Positions 39,201 through 52,900 of a stretch of 64,000 nucleotides of DNA are shown here, piece after piece; position 1 is the stretch's first letter; each line of letters opens with the position of its first letter. Made by a program: the position numbers and the translations under genes. The DNA comes from Crotophaga sulcirostris (lineage: Eukaryota > Chordata > Aves > Cuculiformes > Crotophagidae). Under the pieces are notes generated by a model. The model was not told the origin of the DNA, did no database searches, and saw only the letters and a list, made by a program, of their open reading frames with translations. The stretch is taken from contig VYZB01000380.1 of the NCBI GenBank assembly GCA_013397455.1, positions 629,475 through 693,474 on the forward strand, in the 5' to 3' direction.

Positions 39201-39479
39201 GTTTCTGCTAGCGTCCCCTAGTCACCTCTTTTACAGCTTGACAAGTCTAACTCTACAAAAGCTGTTTTCTGTATGAAAGCTCTTCCAAAATTTCTGACAT
39301 CCTTCTCTGACCCTACTCCTACTTCTGTATTTTTTGAGATGGGAGGAAAAGGTCCATGCCAAAAAAGCAGGACGTACACACTTCCTAGAATATACAGTGG
39401 TGTTACGATGCTCTTCTTATTGTCTGTTCTCACTGCCTCATTTTACATCTTTATAGCTTGGAAACAGATCATTTCACAG
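39201..39479 (+). CDS. Possible first coding exon, type II membrane protein, unidentified
   Basis: I do not recognise this protein. The block has the architecture of an exon. A pyrimidine-rich acceptor ends in ttttacag at 39200, with a second acceptor-like cag at 39236. The coding frame contains an upstream in-frame stop (39219-39221) and then ATGs at 39273 and 39339. The 39339 ATG has G at -3 and G at +4, a good Kozak context; the one at 39273 is poor. From 39339, 47 codons run in phase 0 to a strong donor CAG|GTAAAG (junction 39479/39480). The peptide has a basic N-terminus (MGGKGPCQKSRTYTLPR), then a hydrophobic segment of about 20 residues (roughly residues 22-41), then WKQIISQ. By the positive-inside rule this would be a signal-anchor protein with a short cytoplasmic tail. 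No second exon was found in the window. A chance match is quite possible; the splice signals are inferred by eye. Confidence 0.3.
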
Positions 39480-42400
39480 GTAAAGGATTTCTTCGGCAAA
39501 CTGTCTTTCCAAACAATAAGTTCTGCTTTGTGGTCTGTATATGATAGTGGGTCTCCACATGTAGGTCTGAAAGAGATAAATGTTGTTTTAATTGTATATG
39601 AAATTAGGAAGCTTATTGCTTGTTAATAGTGAATCAGGAAAAAGCACACTTAGCTTGAAGTGGAATAAGACTATGAAGTGAAAACAAAATTAAATTCATG
39701 CTAGTAGGACCAACACAATTTCATTCTGGAAGAAAACATTCTTGGACATGTCTTTTGAAGTCAGTTAGATGTGGGAAAGAAAGTAAGCTTGATCTGGTTC
39801 TGATAGAGATTTCAATACCATCTAGAGTTAGAGGAGAACACGTTTAGAATTTGAATAGTACTGTATGCATGAATCTAAAGATATGAGCAACACTTTCTAC
39901 AGGTTGTACTGCTTGTGGTTCTATTCAGCCCCTAATGTAAATAAAATGAGAAACATAACCCTTTTTTCATTTTCTTTGCCCATTGTGGACAAAGTTGCAA
40001 GCCCCTCTTGGACAGCATAAGCTCCAAAACAGTAATCAATTGTTGATTCAGCTGAAGGGAGCAAACAGTCCACAGATATCTACAAATGAAAAAATGCAAA
40101 TGCAAAGAAGGTCACACAATAGTAAGGTGTCTTTTTTAAGTAGATGTATCTCAAGAATATGCCAGATGGAACTGTTGAATTTACCAAGAACTTACACTGA
40201 CTCAGAAACTGCTTAACACACAACTTAAAGAACATGTGCAAGCTTGAACAATCTTCATTTAGATTGAAAACAAATTTGCACACAGTGAAAAGCCATCTAA
40301 AAGGATAAAAAGAAATCATCACTATTTCTATATTAATCATTTTTACTACAGGTTATGTAAACCAACTCCAGACCAGGTTAACTCTAACACCTACGTTATT
40401 ACCCAACAATTAGTGCTAAGGTAATTCTCTATTTTGTCAGTAATATCACTTTCATAGTCATAGATTGAGAGATAAGTAAGCAACACTAGAAATTGTTTCT
40501 ACTTGGTTTAAACTATTTTTGTGTGCAGTCTTAAAAATTGGTTCTCTAGCACTAGCAACTTTGCCCTAGATACTGAGATCAATGAGGCAGGAGCTAATAT
40601 GGTCTAGATTAACTTATTCCGAGTTTTAATTATTTGCTTGCTAGAAACTGCAGAAACAGGCAGAAAGGGATTCAGTGCAGAAATGTGAAGAAACATTCCT
40701 TTGGACGCCTGCAGATTCCTCTTTGCAGAAGTGGGCAGAGGAGAAGATGGAGAGGGATCAGAGTGGGATCAGGAGGGATTGTGTTCTGTTTCTTTAGAGG
40801 CATGATCCTCCTTTCTGAAGAAGGAAACACTTCTTAACTGGACTTTGAAAACAATGCTGAAAACACCAAGAATATATTTAATGGTCTGTGTTAGCAAGTA
40901 GAATTGTGGATAAGTACTATCTTCACAAAGACACTAAACAGATTTAAGTGTGACTCAGACACACTAAGGCACATGAGCAAGAAAAGTAAGATGGTGTCAT
41001 TCTGTATTGATAAAAATGTACAAATGAATGACACTTTCTTGTAATTCTCTAATTTAGCTGAGGAATAGTAAGACATTAAAAAGATAACAAGTGGGGAGTG
41101 GAAAGAGACCTGCTACACTTAAACGTTTTAATAGTATCTTTAGGTTCATTAATTAGTTTTAGATATTACCCAGAATGTTTTATAAATGACTGCTCCTATC
41201 AGTAACTAGCTCTTCAATCCATAACCTAGACAAAGTTTCTTCAATCTCTAATTGCAAAACCTGAGTTCAGAGGAGCTCTGTGTCTATAGGAATTCTTTCA
41301 GCTGCAATTAAATTTTATTTTTCTGGCTCAGAAATTAGGAAAATACAGAAAAATAGAGCATTATATTTGAGAGATTTGGAAAGTGTTCCTAGAAGCAGAG
41401 CAGAATGAGAACTTAAATCATTCCTGCTATGAAACACCCAGATAACACCTATGTGTTTACTTTATCACCTTAATTATAATGGAACAACACCTACGGAAAA
41501 CTGACCTCCTTATTCCCTCTCCTCCACATTTCACATTTCTTTGTTCCATGAGAGAAAGCGCATGTGGCTCTTCTTTGGCACCCAGGGAGAGATATGCCTC
41601 TTGTCACTGCTACCACAACTATATAATAATTAGCAGTAACATTAGAGACTGAGGAAGTACGGAAAATTTTCAACACTGGATATACACCAAGGAATTTAAA
41701 AAAGAGGGTGTTTCACCATAAATAATCATTATTGCACAGGCAAAATCCTGCCATAGTTTGTCTCTCTTCAATCCTCCTGTATTCATTTGTGCAGCATAAA
41801 TGAAAGTGAAAATAAAGGTTGATGAGAGGTGCTCTTTATTTGTCACATTAGATCTATCAGTCACGAACAGTTGTAAATACTTTCTGCTATTGGCAAACAT
41901 TTTGCTTTTGATCTTTACATAGAAAAAAAAGACACAATTTAGCTTAGTTTAACTGATTCATAAATCTAAGCTAAAATATTAACAGACTAAAACAGTGGAC
42001 AGAAAAACAGGCTAATGTTACAATTTCACAAACTAGTACTATGCAAAATCAGTTCATACTTACAAGCCATGTCTTTGAACAGTGAGATACTTTAACACCA
42101 GTTTTGTCTAGTTGAATCTGTTCCTAACACATGAAATACTGATTAATCCTCACGTACTTCCTAACTCTTCTTGCACATTTGAAAGAGATACACTAGGTAT
42201 TGGTTTTGTTCTGTTTTAGCTGATCCCACAATTCTTCTCTTAAGAAATGCCAGCACTCCTCTGGCAGACAGCAGACCAGTTTCCACGGTCCCACTATGGG
42301 CTAGGAAGGACCCTGGCCAGACTTCCCCTTGTACATCCCTGGTGTTTTAGATGTTCTTTTCAAATCTGCCTCTAAAGAACCAATAGAGCAAGAGATCAAT

Positions 42401-45400
42401 GAATCTGGCATCAAGGTCATTATGAAATGTCTTTGTATTCTTTAACAGCCTAAGAAGAATGAACCTTTCCTGACTGGGTCCTCTCAGGAGTTGTGGGAAG
42501 GACAGCCTATCAGACCTGAGCTCAGATCCCATGTGAAAGCAGCAGTGCAGAGACACCACATTTATATTTTTTGTTCTTAGTCTTGAACAACTTTCACATC
42601 TCCTTCCAGTCTTCCTGGAAAAGATTCACATTCAGTGTGGTTTACACACTGGGCAGAGATTCAGTAAGATTGCATCCGAAACAGCGGTTTTCCTGAGAAG
42701 AGAGAGTCATGTTCAGTAGAAAAATAAAGTAGAATAAACAGCTGAAGAAATCTAAAGCCTCTTCCTACTCCCACCTCTATGAAATACCAGCAAGTGATTA
42801 GATTATATTTCTCATACTCATTTCCTTTAATATAAGAATATATAATATAAGACACACATAGTTTAACTTCCAGCAGTAATTCAGATTAGTTTAAAAAATA
42901 CAGTTCTCTACTGGACTGTATTTATATTTCACCTATTATATAAATGTCCAGTCGAAGCCTCCTCTCATTTACACAAAGAAACCTACCAGCTGCAGCACAC
43001 TTTAATTCTTATATAGTGGTAGAATTTTTCCTAGTCTCTTCTATATGACCTCCTTTTTTTTGGTATGCTCCTCACAAATGTTGCCACCTGTGTGCCAAAA
43101 TATTCTCAGGCTTAAGTGATTTCACCCCTTCCTTCTCCAACCTTGAGACTCTCATTATGGCAGTTTGGCTCTGGTACAGGTGCTAAAAACTAGATTAGAT
43201 GAGGGAGGGAAAAATAACTTGATAGTGTGGTGTGGGGTGGCATGAGGGATTGAAGACTGCATTGGCACTCACATGAGATAGTCAGGTTACTCAAGAATAG
43301 TAAAGCTTCAAGAAAGTTATTCGGGTCATCCTAATACCTCCTCACTTAAACAGTTCTTGTAACAGTTCCAAAATATACTGTGAATGATCATTTAGAATGA
43401 AACTATTTTTGCTTAATATGGATAGATCAATAACAAATGTATGGCAATATTATTTAAGGAGACAGTACTGCTTTTCTTCAATGTTCGCTTCTTGATTGTT
43501 TTAGTTTTAAGTCTATGGCATGGAACAATAGTTCACTAAATGTCTTCTACTGAAGTATCTTCAAAAGTACTGCAGGACAAAAAAAACATTTACATACTTG
43601 TATAGGGTCTCTGCCTCTCTCTCCTTCTCCTTGTATATATGTTTATTAAAAATATATCTTTTCAAATATCTTTCCAAAGCACTCCCTTAAGAAAATAGTA
43701 ATTCAATAAGTGGAAGGCATTATGAAAACAATTGAAATCAAAGTAGGGGTTTGAACTCAGATATTAAACCAGCAAGACAACCCTTTGCAGGAATGAACTA
43801 CAAATTCGAGGGGCACATCATTGAAGGAAGACTCACCAAAGGAATTCCTTCTGAAAGCTGGTGTTGACAGGATAACAGCAGTGTTGGGTGTTACAAGAGC
43901 CAGCCAGCTTACAGCTCAATATGCAAGCTGTGACACACATTAGCTAAAATTAAAGAAAACATTAGTCAAAGTGAGGTGATGGATTCTTAGCTGACAACAG
44001 GATCAACCAAAAGAAAGTAAATTCAAATGTGATGTCACATCTCCTGTCAATGAGATCAACCGTGATGTATGTGGCTCCTGCTATTATATTTAGCAACCAA
44101 CACCAGTACATTTTGCACCAATGAAAATGGAGAAAAAAATCAAATGTATACGTGACTGCATATCCACACTTACTTAATATCCTTACTAATATTTTTTATA
44201 GAAGATCACCAGAATCGAGAGGCTCAGTGCAGTTTTGTACTTCTTGTACATTTTAACATGGTCTAAAAAAAAGGGAAGAAGGGAATACTCCACAGTTGTG
44301 CTTCTCTAACAGGATTTTCTCCACAACTCTTCAAAATAATTTATGGTATTCAAATCTCACCTTCTTTTCTGGAAAGCTCTGCCTTATTAAAGTTATAACA
44401 TAGGAAAAGAAATAACTTTGCACTGCCAAAAAGTCAGTAATGAGAGATAATAAAAAGGTCAGGAAGATATAGCACTTTCCTGGGTCTGGACAGTACAATG
44501 TGAGAGGGATCTCTATGGCCCATTTAAGTAGTATAAGAACAATAATTGTAATGAGGTGCACCTCAAGCTGTTGTAGAAACCTCTTATCAACTAGAAGAAG
44601 ATGTAAGACTGGCACTTCAAACAGCAGTTCTGGTGTTTTATGAGCTTTAATTCATTTGAAATTTGGCTGTGAGCACTCTGAAAGCTGATGTTTCTTTGTA
44701 CTTGCAACTTTTTCTGATACTGCTTTCCTGAAAAATCCCCTTTACTCAAAAATCAGTATAGAATTTAAGGCTGGCAATCACAATTTTTTTAAGAGTTAAA
44801 AATATTGTGGTGAAGTGCTGGACTTTTGCTGAGAGAGGCAAGGCAAAGTGAGGTAGGCTGAGGCAGGATGAGGAGAAATCCAAATTTGCAAGTGAGATAA
44901 GACTGAGCAAATCTTTTTCAGTCTGAAATGAAAATTCTTCATTGTCATCAAAAGGCAAAAATGACATTTGCTTTTTTTTGTATTCTAAGCAGAAAGCTAT
45001 CCTTTTGGAATGTATTTGGCTTGCTCTGCATTTTCTATATGCTGTTATGGACAAAAAATAGCTTTATTTTTGTTATCTGTTAAATCTATTAACTTAAAGT
45101 ACCTTTCTGTAACACTCTCTAATGCATCTAAAATTAATATATTGTAAGGGAACTGTAGCCAAAATCTACATAATATCTCTTATACATTACATTTTAATCT
45201 GGCTATGAAAACAAGTCCCCAGAATATGAAAATCCATTCTGAGCTTTTGTATATAAGATATGCATATGATTTGTACTTGATAAATACGTTTTTAAACTGG
45301 ATGCCTTTTTAGAAGGAAATATAAAATTAATATAAATTAAACTACAAGTCTCATTCCTTTCATCTTCCCATCTTGAATGTACTTTTTAAAACTACACTTA

Positions 45401-45574
45401 TTCAATGAAATAATATTTTGTAACACTTTCAAAAATTTAAAGTGAATCTTTCTCAATAATTCTTACAGGTATTGATTTTTCAATCTGATTTTTTTATATT
45501 ATACTGTTCTTAGGAAAGGAAACATGCTACTGTTAATCCTTCCTTCACATCAACAAAAATCATTTGGCTCCCTC
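39480..45574. other. Non-coding AT-rich stretch, no gene recognised
   Basis: No frame over 105 codons, and none has recognisable similarity. I looked for a second exon for the 39201-39479 candidate and found none I could support. Purine-rich patches (about 40670-40770, 44835-44880) and A/T runs are present but explain nothing specific. Confidence 0.5.
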
Positions 45575-45800
45575 ACAGCACAGAAGTTTTTTCTTATGTT
45601 TAAGTGGAATTCCTGAATTTCATTTTTTTCCGGTTGCCCCTTATCCTGTCACTGGGTACCACTGACTAGAGTCTGGTTCTTCTTCACTCCTCCCATCACA
45701 TATTTATGCACGTGGATAAAATTCCTCCGAGCCTTCTCATGTTTGCGCTAAACAACCCTCTGCCCTCTATCTCTCCTGATACGACAGATTCTTCAATAGC
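45575..45800 (-). mobile_element. Old, diverged CR1 fragment
   Basis: The plus strand shows the order of blocks seen in the C-terminal ORF2 region of minus-strand CR1 copies. They are agaagttttttcttatgttt, then gttgccccttatcctgtcactgg, catatttatgcacgtggat and gagccttctcatgtttgcgctaaacaa. The same order occurs, with better preservation, at about 11180-11360 and 36290-36480. Divergence is much higher here and no open frame survives, so this is an older insertion from an older CR1 lineage. Both edges are approximate: neither a 3' tail nor a sharp 5' truncation is visible. Confidence 0.82.
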
Positions 45801-48800
45801 TGAAGTGGTTAACATCCTTTTCAAGAGGTACTGCAGGTATAATGTGTCCTTATTGTAGAGGAATTACAATTGGATGTTTCAATACACAGAAGCTCTATGA
45901 GCCTTTGGTGTATCTTTATTTACTTCATTGACACCCTTAGCCAAATAGTACAGTGCGAGAACTACATTTCAGTGTTCCCTCTTTGACCTATCAACATATT
46001 TCTTTAGCCTACATATAAAATGTTGCAGAAATTCTTTTAAACTTTGAATCATCATACACCATGCATACCAAGTTCTCATCCTGTACAGAAATATGAATGA
46101 TTATTTTTCCCGACAAGATGTGTCACAGTTACCACAAATGGCAGATCAAATTGCCAGTGGAATAGTCAGACAGAAATGAGTGAACGATTTGTCTTTCACA
46201 TTTAGTTTTAAACTTGTTTCCCAGAACTTGAGTGTTCAAGTCCATGGTAATAATAATGTGAAGGCTAATGAGTTTATATAATTTACAGATAGTTTTCATT
46301 TATCAGGAAAGTACAATTCTTAGAAACAAATTACAGTGAAGATCTTCAGTCACCAGTGAGCATATCTCTTAATTAGACAGTAATAACTAACCCCAACAGA
46401 AATACATTCAGAAACTGGCTCCAGAATTATTATCTTCTTGTATCAGATAACATTTCAAATGGAGACGAATAAACATTTCCACTGCAGGAGAAATGTGAAA
46501 AGCTAAGGAAAATATGGAGCTCTGAGCAAAAATGAAAAGGTCCTGAAAAATAAAGCATCATAAACTTCAGTATCACTGCACATGGATTATTTATGGAACC
46601 AATTTAGGAAGTGATAAACATGTCTACCAAAAAAAAAAGGACTGTATTCCATAAATAATGCTTTCTTTCCGTGTTTCCTCTTAGTTTGGCCTTTTTTTGC
46701 TAAGGTTTGGTATAGAAAACCTGGTAAAATTAAGGGAAATGGATTTTAGCTAAATAATGAAGAAAATTTTAAGTCAAAAAGAACAGCAAAATTATTTTAG
46801 CATACTATTATGTTGACTTAAATCATATTTTTTACTCCTCCACTCTCAACCTTTAAAATACATTTTATTAAAACAGATGTATAAGTTAAAGTAATTTCAA
46901 AGTGTACAGCATTAGACAGCATTACAGTTATTTTTTTCCTGCTGTTGTTTTTGATCCTCAATATTATATTCTTTTAATTTAAAATTATTTTATGTCTATG
47001 CTCCAAGATTTGTCCTGAAAAAGAGTACTTTCTTCCACTTTCATTATTGAGGATCTAAGCCCTAGTACAAAATCTTGATTTCTGTTCATAAGACAGCACT
47101 AATGCTGTTAATTTCAGTATTTTAAATACTCCTCCTTGTAATAGATATGACTAAAATACAGTTAAATACTTTAGCATACACCATAAACTTGTCTCTAATA
47201 CCAGCTTTAGCTGGAAAATCTGGTTTTGAAAAGTAAATTATTTTTGCTTCTATATTCCATCCATACATGTAACTATGCCGTGATAGTCTCAATAATTAAA
47301 GATACTATCTTTCTCATTCTTAAAGATTAAAAATGCCCATATTTCATTAGACACGTTATTGCTAAAAATATTCCTTTTTTCTTCCAATTTTATTTTTGAT
47401 TATAATTTTTGTACTTTCATAATTTTTTTTTTTCTCAGTAATTCACAGAGGTAGCTGAATATTAAGTACTGAAATAACTAATTTTCTCTGTAGTTATTTG
47501 CACATTCATCTGCACATATTTGCAGTCACATTCCATAACTACATCAGTCAACATTGAAGAAATCTGAGAACAAGAAAAATATATGGTACATGATTTTTTT
47601 GTTCTCATACCACAAACAGAATTTCAGAGAGAAAACAAATTGTGCCAAAAGCTAAGGCTGCTCAGTGTCAATGGTTTACAAAAGTTTATAATATGAAACA
47701 CATTTTTAAGATTTCATCTCAAGTCATTTCCCTCATGCAATATTAATACCTTCATAAATATGGCTGTATTTCCAACTTAAAGTTACTTCTTTCTCCCACA
47801 GTATAACATTGATGTCATTTAGCTCACTTGAGTCAAAGTAAATCATGCTATCAATATGGCAGACTGGTAAGTGTAAATCTAAAGAACCCTTTGAACTATT
47901 TCTTTAAAGATTTTCCGCCCCTTAGTGTTTCCATAATAGTTCATTTGATGCACAATTCAGAAAAAGGTCATCAGTGTGAAAAAAATGAGAATTTAAGTTC
48001 AGATCCTAAATATGCCTTCCTCACTAGATCCCAAATATATTCTCCTCTCTGTTACACCCAACTGTTACAACTGTTCAATGAAAGTCTACCTCCCAAGGAT
48101 CCATTGCCATTCCCAAGGAGTAATTTATTGAAGAAAACTTAATCTTCTGTTCTCCTAGTCCACATGGAAAAGCATGTAGTGGAAAATAAATTGAAGGACT
48201 ACCTCTAACATCAGAGGGATGTGTCATTTGTGAGGGACAGGTTGGGAACAACTAACATGAAAGATACAACAGTGTAATTACGGTTTATTTTTGTACCGCT
48301 TTTTTAACAGGAGTCTTCATTCTTGTTCTTTAGACATTGTGCATTCAAATAACAAATTGTGGATTAATAAACTGGCCAAGAGGAATAAATATTTAGCTCA
48401 TTGTTCAGCAATTTGGGTTGGTTGTGGGGCATCTGTAGTGAAAAAGAAGACAATCAAAAAAAAAGGCATACGTGCTAATATGTATTGCCCTAAGGAAGTT
48501 AATATAGTAGAGATTGTTCTGTAGAAATAAAAGCCATCAAGAATAAGACCACCATTACACTGGGTGCTAGATGAGTGCCAAATGTTGCATACCTCCAGTA
48601 CTTTGCAAACCAAATATAAATTCTGCTTTTAATGTAATTTGCAAATGAGGTCTTCTCAGTGTCAATATTTCTAGTGTGTTTCCATAATTCCATGTGAATT
48701 CTTTTCATGACTAATCTGGAAATATGGAAAGTCTCAAAAAGGTTCACTTAAACTGTTCATGGTGACCAGTACTCTTAAAAAATGAAAAGTTTTATTTTGC

Positions 48801-49653
48801 TATAAACAAGGTCTAGTTTCCCTGATCAGTTGACCAGATATAGGAGTATTATCAAGAATACCTCACAGTTAGTAATTTAAGATGAAAATCTATACAGGCA
48901 GTGTAAACTTAAACTTTTAGGAAAAGTTACAAAATCTGTGTTCCAGTAAAATATTTCCCTGCTGGCACAGTGTCAAGTAAACACTTCTTATAATGAAAGA
49001 GAACATGGCAAGAATGCAATTTCATTTTTATTTTCAAGGTAAACTTAATTAAAGTAAATAATGAGAAAAATCAGAAATCTATAGACAACCACCTTCCAGT
49101 GAGTGAAAGAGAATCTGTAATGGATAAGGTTACAGATTCAAGGAATGCATTAACAAACACTTCATGTTTTAAAGCCATGACAGTGTTGGCAGCCCCTCAT
49201 TGTACAAAGCGTTCTTATAGCACCAGCAATACAAATTTGCTTTTAACAGCAGTACTATCACATTAGTACCACATTTTTCTGATTTTATGTGTAGTTTTAC
49301 ACAGAAACCTTGACACTGCACTAATCTGATTGGTACACTGGGCTTTCTAGTCATTTGGCTTTATTTTGACAAGATCTGGTGGCAACAGTACAACTTTCCT
49401 TATGGAAACTAAACCTCATGTATTCTTTCATTGCTAAACTTATGTGATTCAAGGACCCACACTAAGCATAAGAATAGTTTGAAATTGTTTATAAATTGCA
49501 GAAATACAAATACACGGTTTGGAAGCACTAAGAATGCAACCCTGCAAGGACTGATATGGTGAGTTTTAAATCCAGTTTACATTTGAGTCTCAGTCATATA
49601 GATTAAGAATACTGAATCAAGGGAGGTGATGACACTGATGAAGCTGTGCCCTT

Positions 49654-49776
49654 TTATGTATATGCATATGTATATGTATATGTATATATTTATGGTTATA
49701 TCTATCTATTTGTTTATATTTATTTGTCTGTACTGTATACACATATATAAACATGTGTATATAAACATATATTATC
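49654..49776. repeat. AT-rich microsatellite tract (TATG/TATA)
   Basis: Starts with repeated tatg/tata units (tatatgcatatgtatatg), passes through ttta- and tcta-type interruptions, and ends with acatatataaacatgtgtat. It is an impure, probably old simple-sequence region. The 60-codon Tyr/Ile-rich open frame across it is a product of the repeat. Confidence 0.8.
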
Positions 49777-49834
49777 TATTAAAATATTTCTTATGTGTAG
49801 AACACTAAATATAGATGTTGGAGCGTTTATGTGA

Positions 49835-49915
49835 GAAGCAGGAGACTTGGTTTAACTCAGACTGGCTGGGACGAAGATAAGGTGGTCTTTGAATCCCGCC
49901 TCCCTCATGAGTCCT
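49835..49915 (+). repeat. Possible ancient tRNA-derived SINE trace
   Basis: The string agcaggagacttggtttaac resembles the block around the B box of MIR-like tRNA SINEs (caggagacctgggttc). Further right, ctttgaatcccgcct resembles a second tRNA B box with its T-stem. Neither a full A box nor a tail is visible. The match is by eye and short, so this may be chance. Confidence 0.22.
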
Positions 49916-52900
49916 ACATTTCAATTCCTGGTCTAAGTATTTTAAATTTGACAATAAATAGCAAATGCTGTAAATGTAGAGAAAAGCCCTGTAGTCTGTT
50001 TATTAGGGTACTTTTCTGCTGCTTGGATCCATATTGCTCAGGCTGAGCAACTCTTTTGTGCCATTTCCTGTGGAAGTATTGCAACAACAGCTAAGAAGGA
50101 AGCCATCCTGAATTCCTAATGGCTGTAGAAACATCATCTATAGCACAACCCTCTTACTGGTATACAGGCTGGCTTTAAGGAGCTTGCTTCTTAGGTGCAA
50201 TGCAAAATGCACCATAAGGTAAACACAGGCCCTATGGAGAGGGGTGAGCTTAGGCTTCTTTGGAGACTTCCAGATGCAGACAATTCTCCCAGGTAGGCTA
50301 TCTAAATAGCAGGGCTAGATTATCTAAATAGCATTTGTGGGAAGAGATATTTAATTTAAAGCCAGAATAAAGGTAGTTTGACAAAAATGCCTTTATGAGG
50401 GTCCTGACTTTACAGAACCACAAGATCAGATGGGCTGTTTCTGACACCTTTTTACGCCTATATCACAAGACTTCATAATTAAATGCAAGGTTGCAATTTT
50501 CAGTCAGTGGAACAGGGATCTGAAAAGTAAATGCTTTGGTTTTACTATTTATGTCTTTATCAGATTCAACCCAATGCTTGCAGCGTTCTTGCCTTGTGGA
50601 GCACAGTGTTGTAGCAGTGCTCTCCTGGGAAAAGCCTCTGCTTCAGGCTCCATATACATATATATGTGTGTTAGGATCCAGATTAGATTCAAGTATCTGT
50701 TTCTGCGTAAATCTACTTCAATTCATTCCTGCTTCTGACATCATGACAAAACTTGGTATTCTAACTTGAAAAAAAATGATTTAATAACATTTTTTTAAAT
50801 AATTGCAATATATTATCCGTGTTATTTTAACGCCTCACTCCCAAAAATTGCACTTGCCTTTGCATTTTTTGTATAAATTATGACAGATCTCACATCTCCT
50901 TCATCCTAATTATTTCAATACATTCCATCCATGTGGCTCTCATTCCGTTGTGTCATTTATTTTGCAAGTGAATAGTGCATATGGTGCCATTTTGCTGCAT
51001 CAAAACAGCAGTCTGTTCAGTATGCATACTGCATGCACAGTTACTTCCACTTAGGTCATTTACTCCAGAAAGACCTAGTTTCCCAGGTATTATAGACTGT
51101 GTTTAATCGCCAATTAAAAACTCTTGGATTTTCTGCAGCAACATCTAGTTTTCATCAGCACTCCTGTTTTTTGCACTACGATTCAGATTTTATTCCCCAG
51201 TGTCACAAAAATCAACTGGTTAATTGTCTTTCTCTGTTACAGATAGCATATGTTGCTAGTACTAGCAAAATATCATTCCTTTATTCATATTTTACCACAC
51301 AAAAATTGGTATTCTAATATTTCAGATTCAAGCTGATTAGAAGATTTGGCACAAATATTCAATATTTACTATTTAAATGTGACAAGGAAATATTTATATC
51401 ATCAGACTGTAGTGACTCATCCTAGTATCTAAGCTACCTTGATAGTAAATGGAACTCCTCATTTCTGTGCTCTAAATTGCCTGCTCAAGAGGCCCACCAT
51501 TTTCCATTGAACACACAGAAGGTCGAGTCATATCTGAGGGCATTCAAAGAAAACGCCATGAGGACCTTCTGTTGAAAAAGCTTGTGCATTTCCTGTTGAT
51601 ATTTTGCTTATGTTTGTACCTTAGCATCTTGGCAACAGTCTAGTAAAACAGAAATCTTTTCTAATATTTGACCTAGTAGAGATTATTGGAATAATAAAAG
51701 TTAATGACCAGCGGAACACTTCATTATCACACTATAATAGCTACATAAACAGAAAAATAAAAGCTGGCTAGACTGTAGCTGCTATGCATCAGAACTACTT
51801 CAGTGATTGCATAAAGTGATATCCATTTATCTGAGTCAAAAAACTTAAAACCACTCATTTTCTAAAGAATATCTACATCTCAAGCGCACCTTCATTGGGG
51901 AATGATCTCATTTATTCAGAATGGAGTCACCACTCAAATAAACTGGAGGTCCTTTTTTACATTAGTAAAGTGCAAAAGGATAAAGAACCACATGTCCAAA
52001 ATATCACTTGCCTCAAAGTAACAAGAGTTACAGAGTTTTCATTTCTGATTATCAAAGAAAAGACAATGCCTGTGTTCAGTCCACTATATCACATCTTTGT
52101 CAGGAACTATTGAAGTACAACAGATCATCTTTCTGGACAGTTTGAAACTTAGATTTTGAGACTTGGCCTTACCTCATCTAACTTCACCCACTATATGGAG
52201 GCTCTCTTCAGGAATGATAAGTGATCAAGATCCTAACTTAGGCAGTTCAGGTCAGTTCTGAAAAGTTAGAGGAGTTAATCTATTTTTAAGAGGCAGAGTT
52301 CTAGAACAGTCTTTGGAAGGACAGTTTGGTCAAAACCCCAAAAACTCAGGAGAAAAGGTGACTGAGAAGATATATGACTAAAGATAACAAAAAACCCGTG
52401 AATAGCAGGAAGGAGTTAATGGATACTTACTAGCCCTCGTATTGAAAGAATAGTTCAATCAGCAGTCAGGTTTAAGAACAAGCAGAAGACACAGTGATTC
52501 ACCAAATGCCTACTTCAGCTATGGAGCTCATTACCATGAGGTGCACAGGACGCCAAAATTATAAATGCTATTAGGTACAATCATGATGAAAAAACTCACA
52601 GGGTATTATTAAAAGTGGATGAAAGCTGCAACCTCTGGCTCAGGTCTTCCCTAAATCACGGATTACCAGCAGCTAGATACGCTATGTGGACTATTGTTGT
52701 ATGCTCACTCAATTTTTATTCCCTATCCTGAAATATCTGCTACTGGCAGTGTCAGAGACAGAACCTTTAGTCTGATCACCATAGCTGTGGTTATAAGATC
52801 CTAAAGAGGGCTTTTTTCTAAGCAAGAAATTCCCAGACTGTCCTTTATTGTACCTGGGACATTCCGTGCTAAACAGTAAAACATCATTCACTATTGCAAG

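Noticed and set aside
42220..42560. Possible additional repeat or exon in a less AT-rich segment
   Set aside because: It matches none of the CR1 blocks present elsewhere in the window, and has no coherent frame or splice pair.
44331..44615. Minus-strand frame with strongly hydrophobic segments, suggestive of a membrane protein
   Set aside because: T-rich DNA gives hydrophobic peptides by chance. No splice signals or known family were visible.
49626..49808. Tyr/Ile/Met-rich 60-codon frame
   Set aside because: It is a translation of the TATG/TATA microsatellite.
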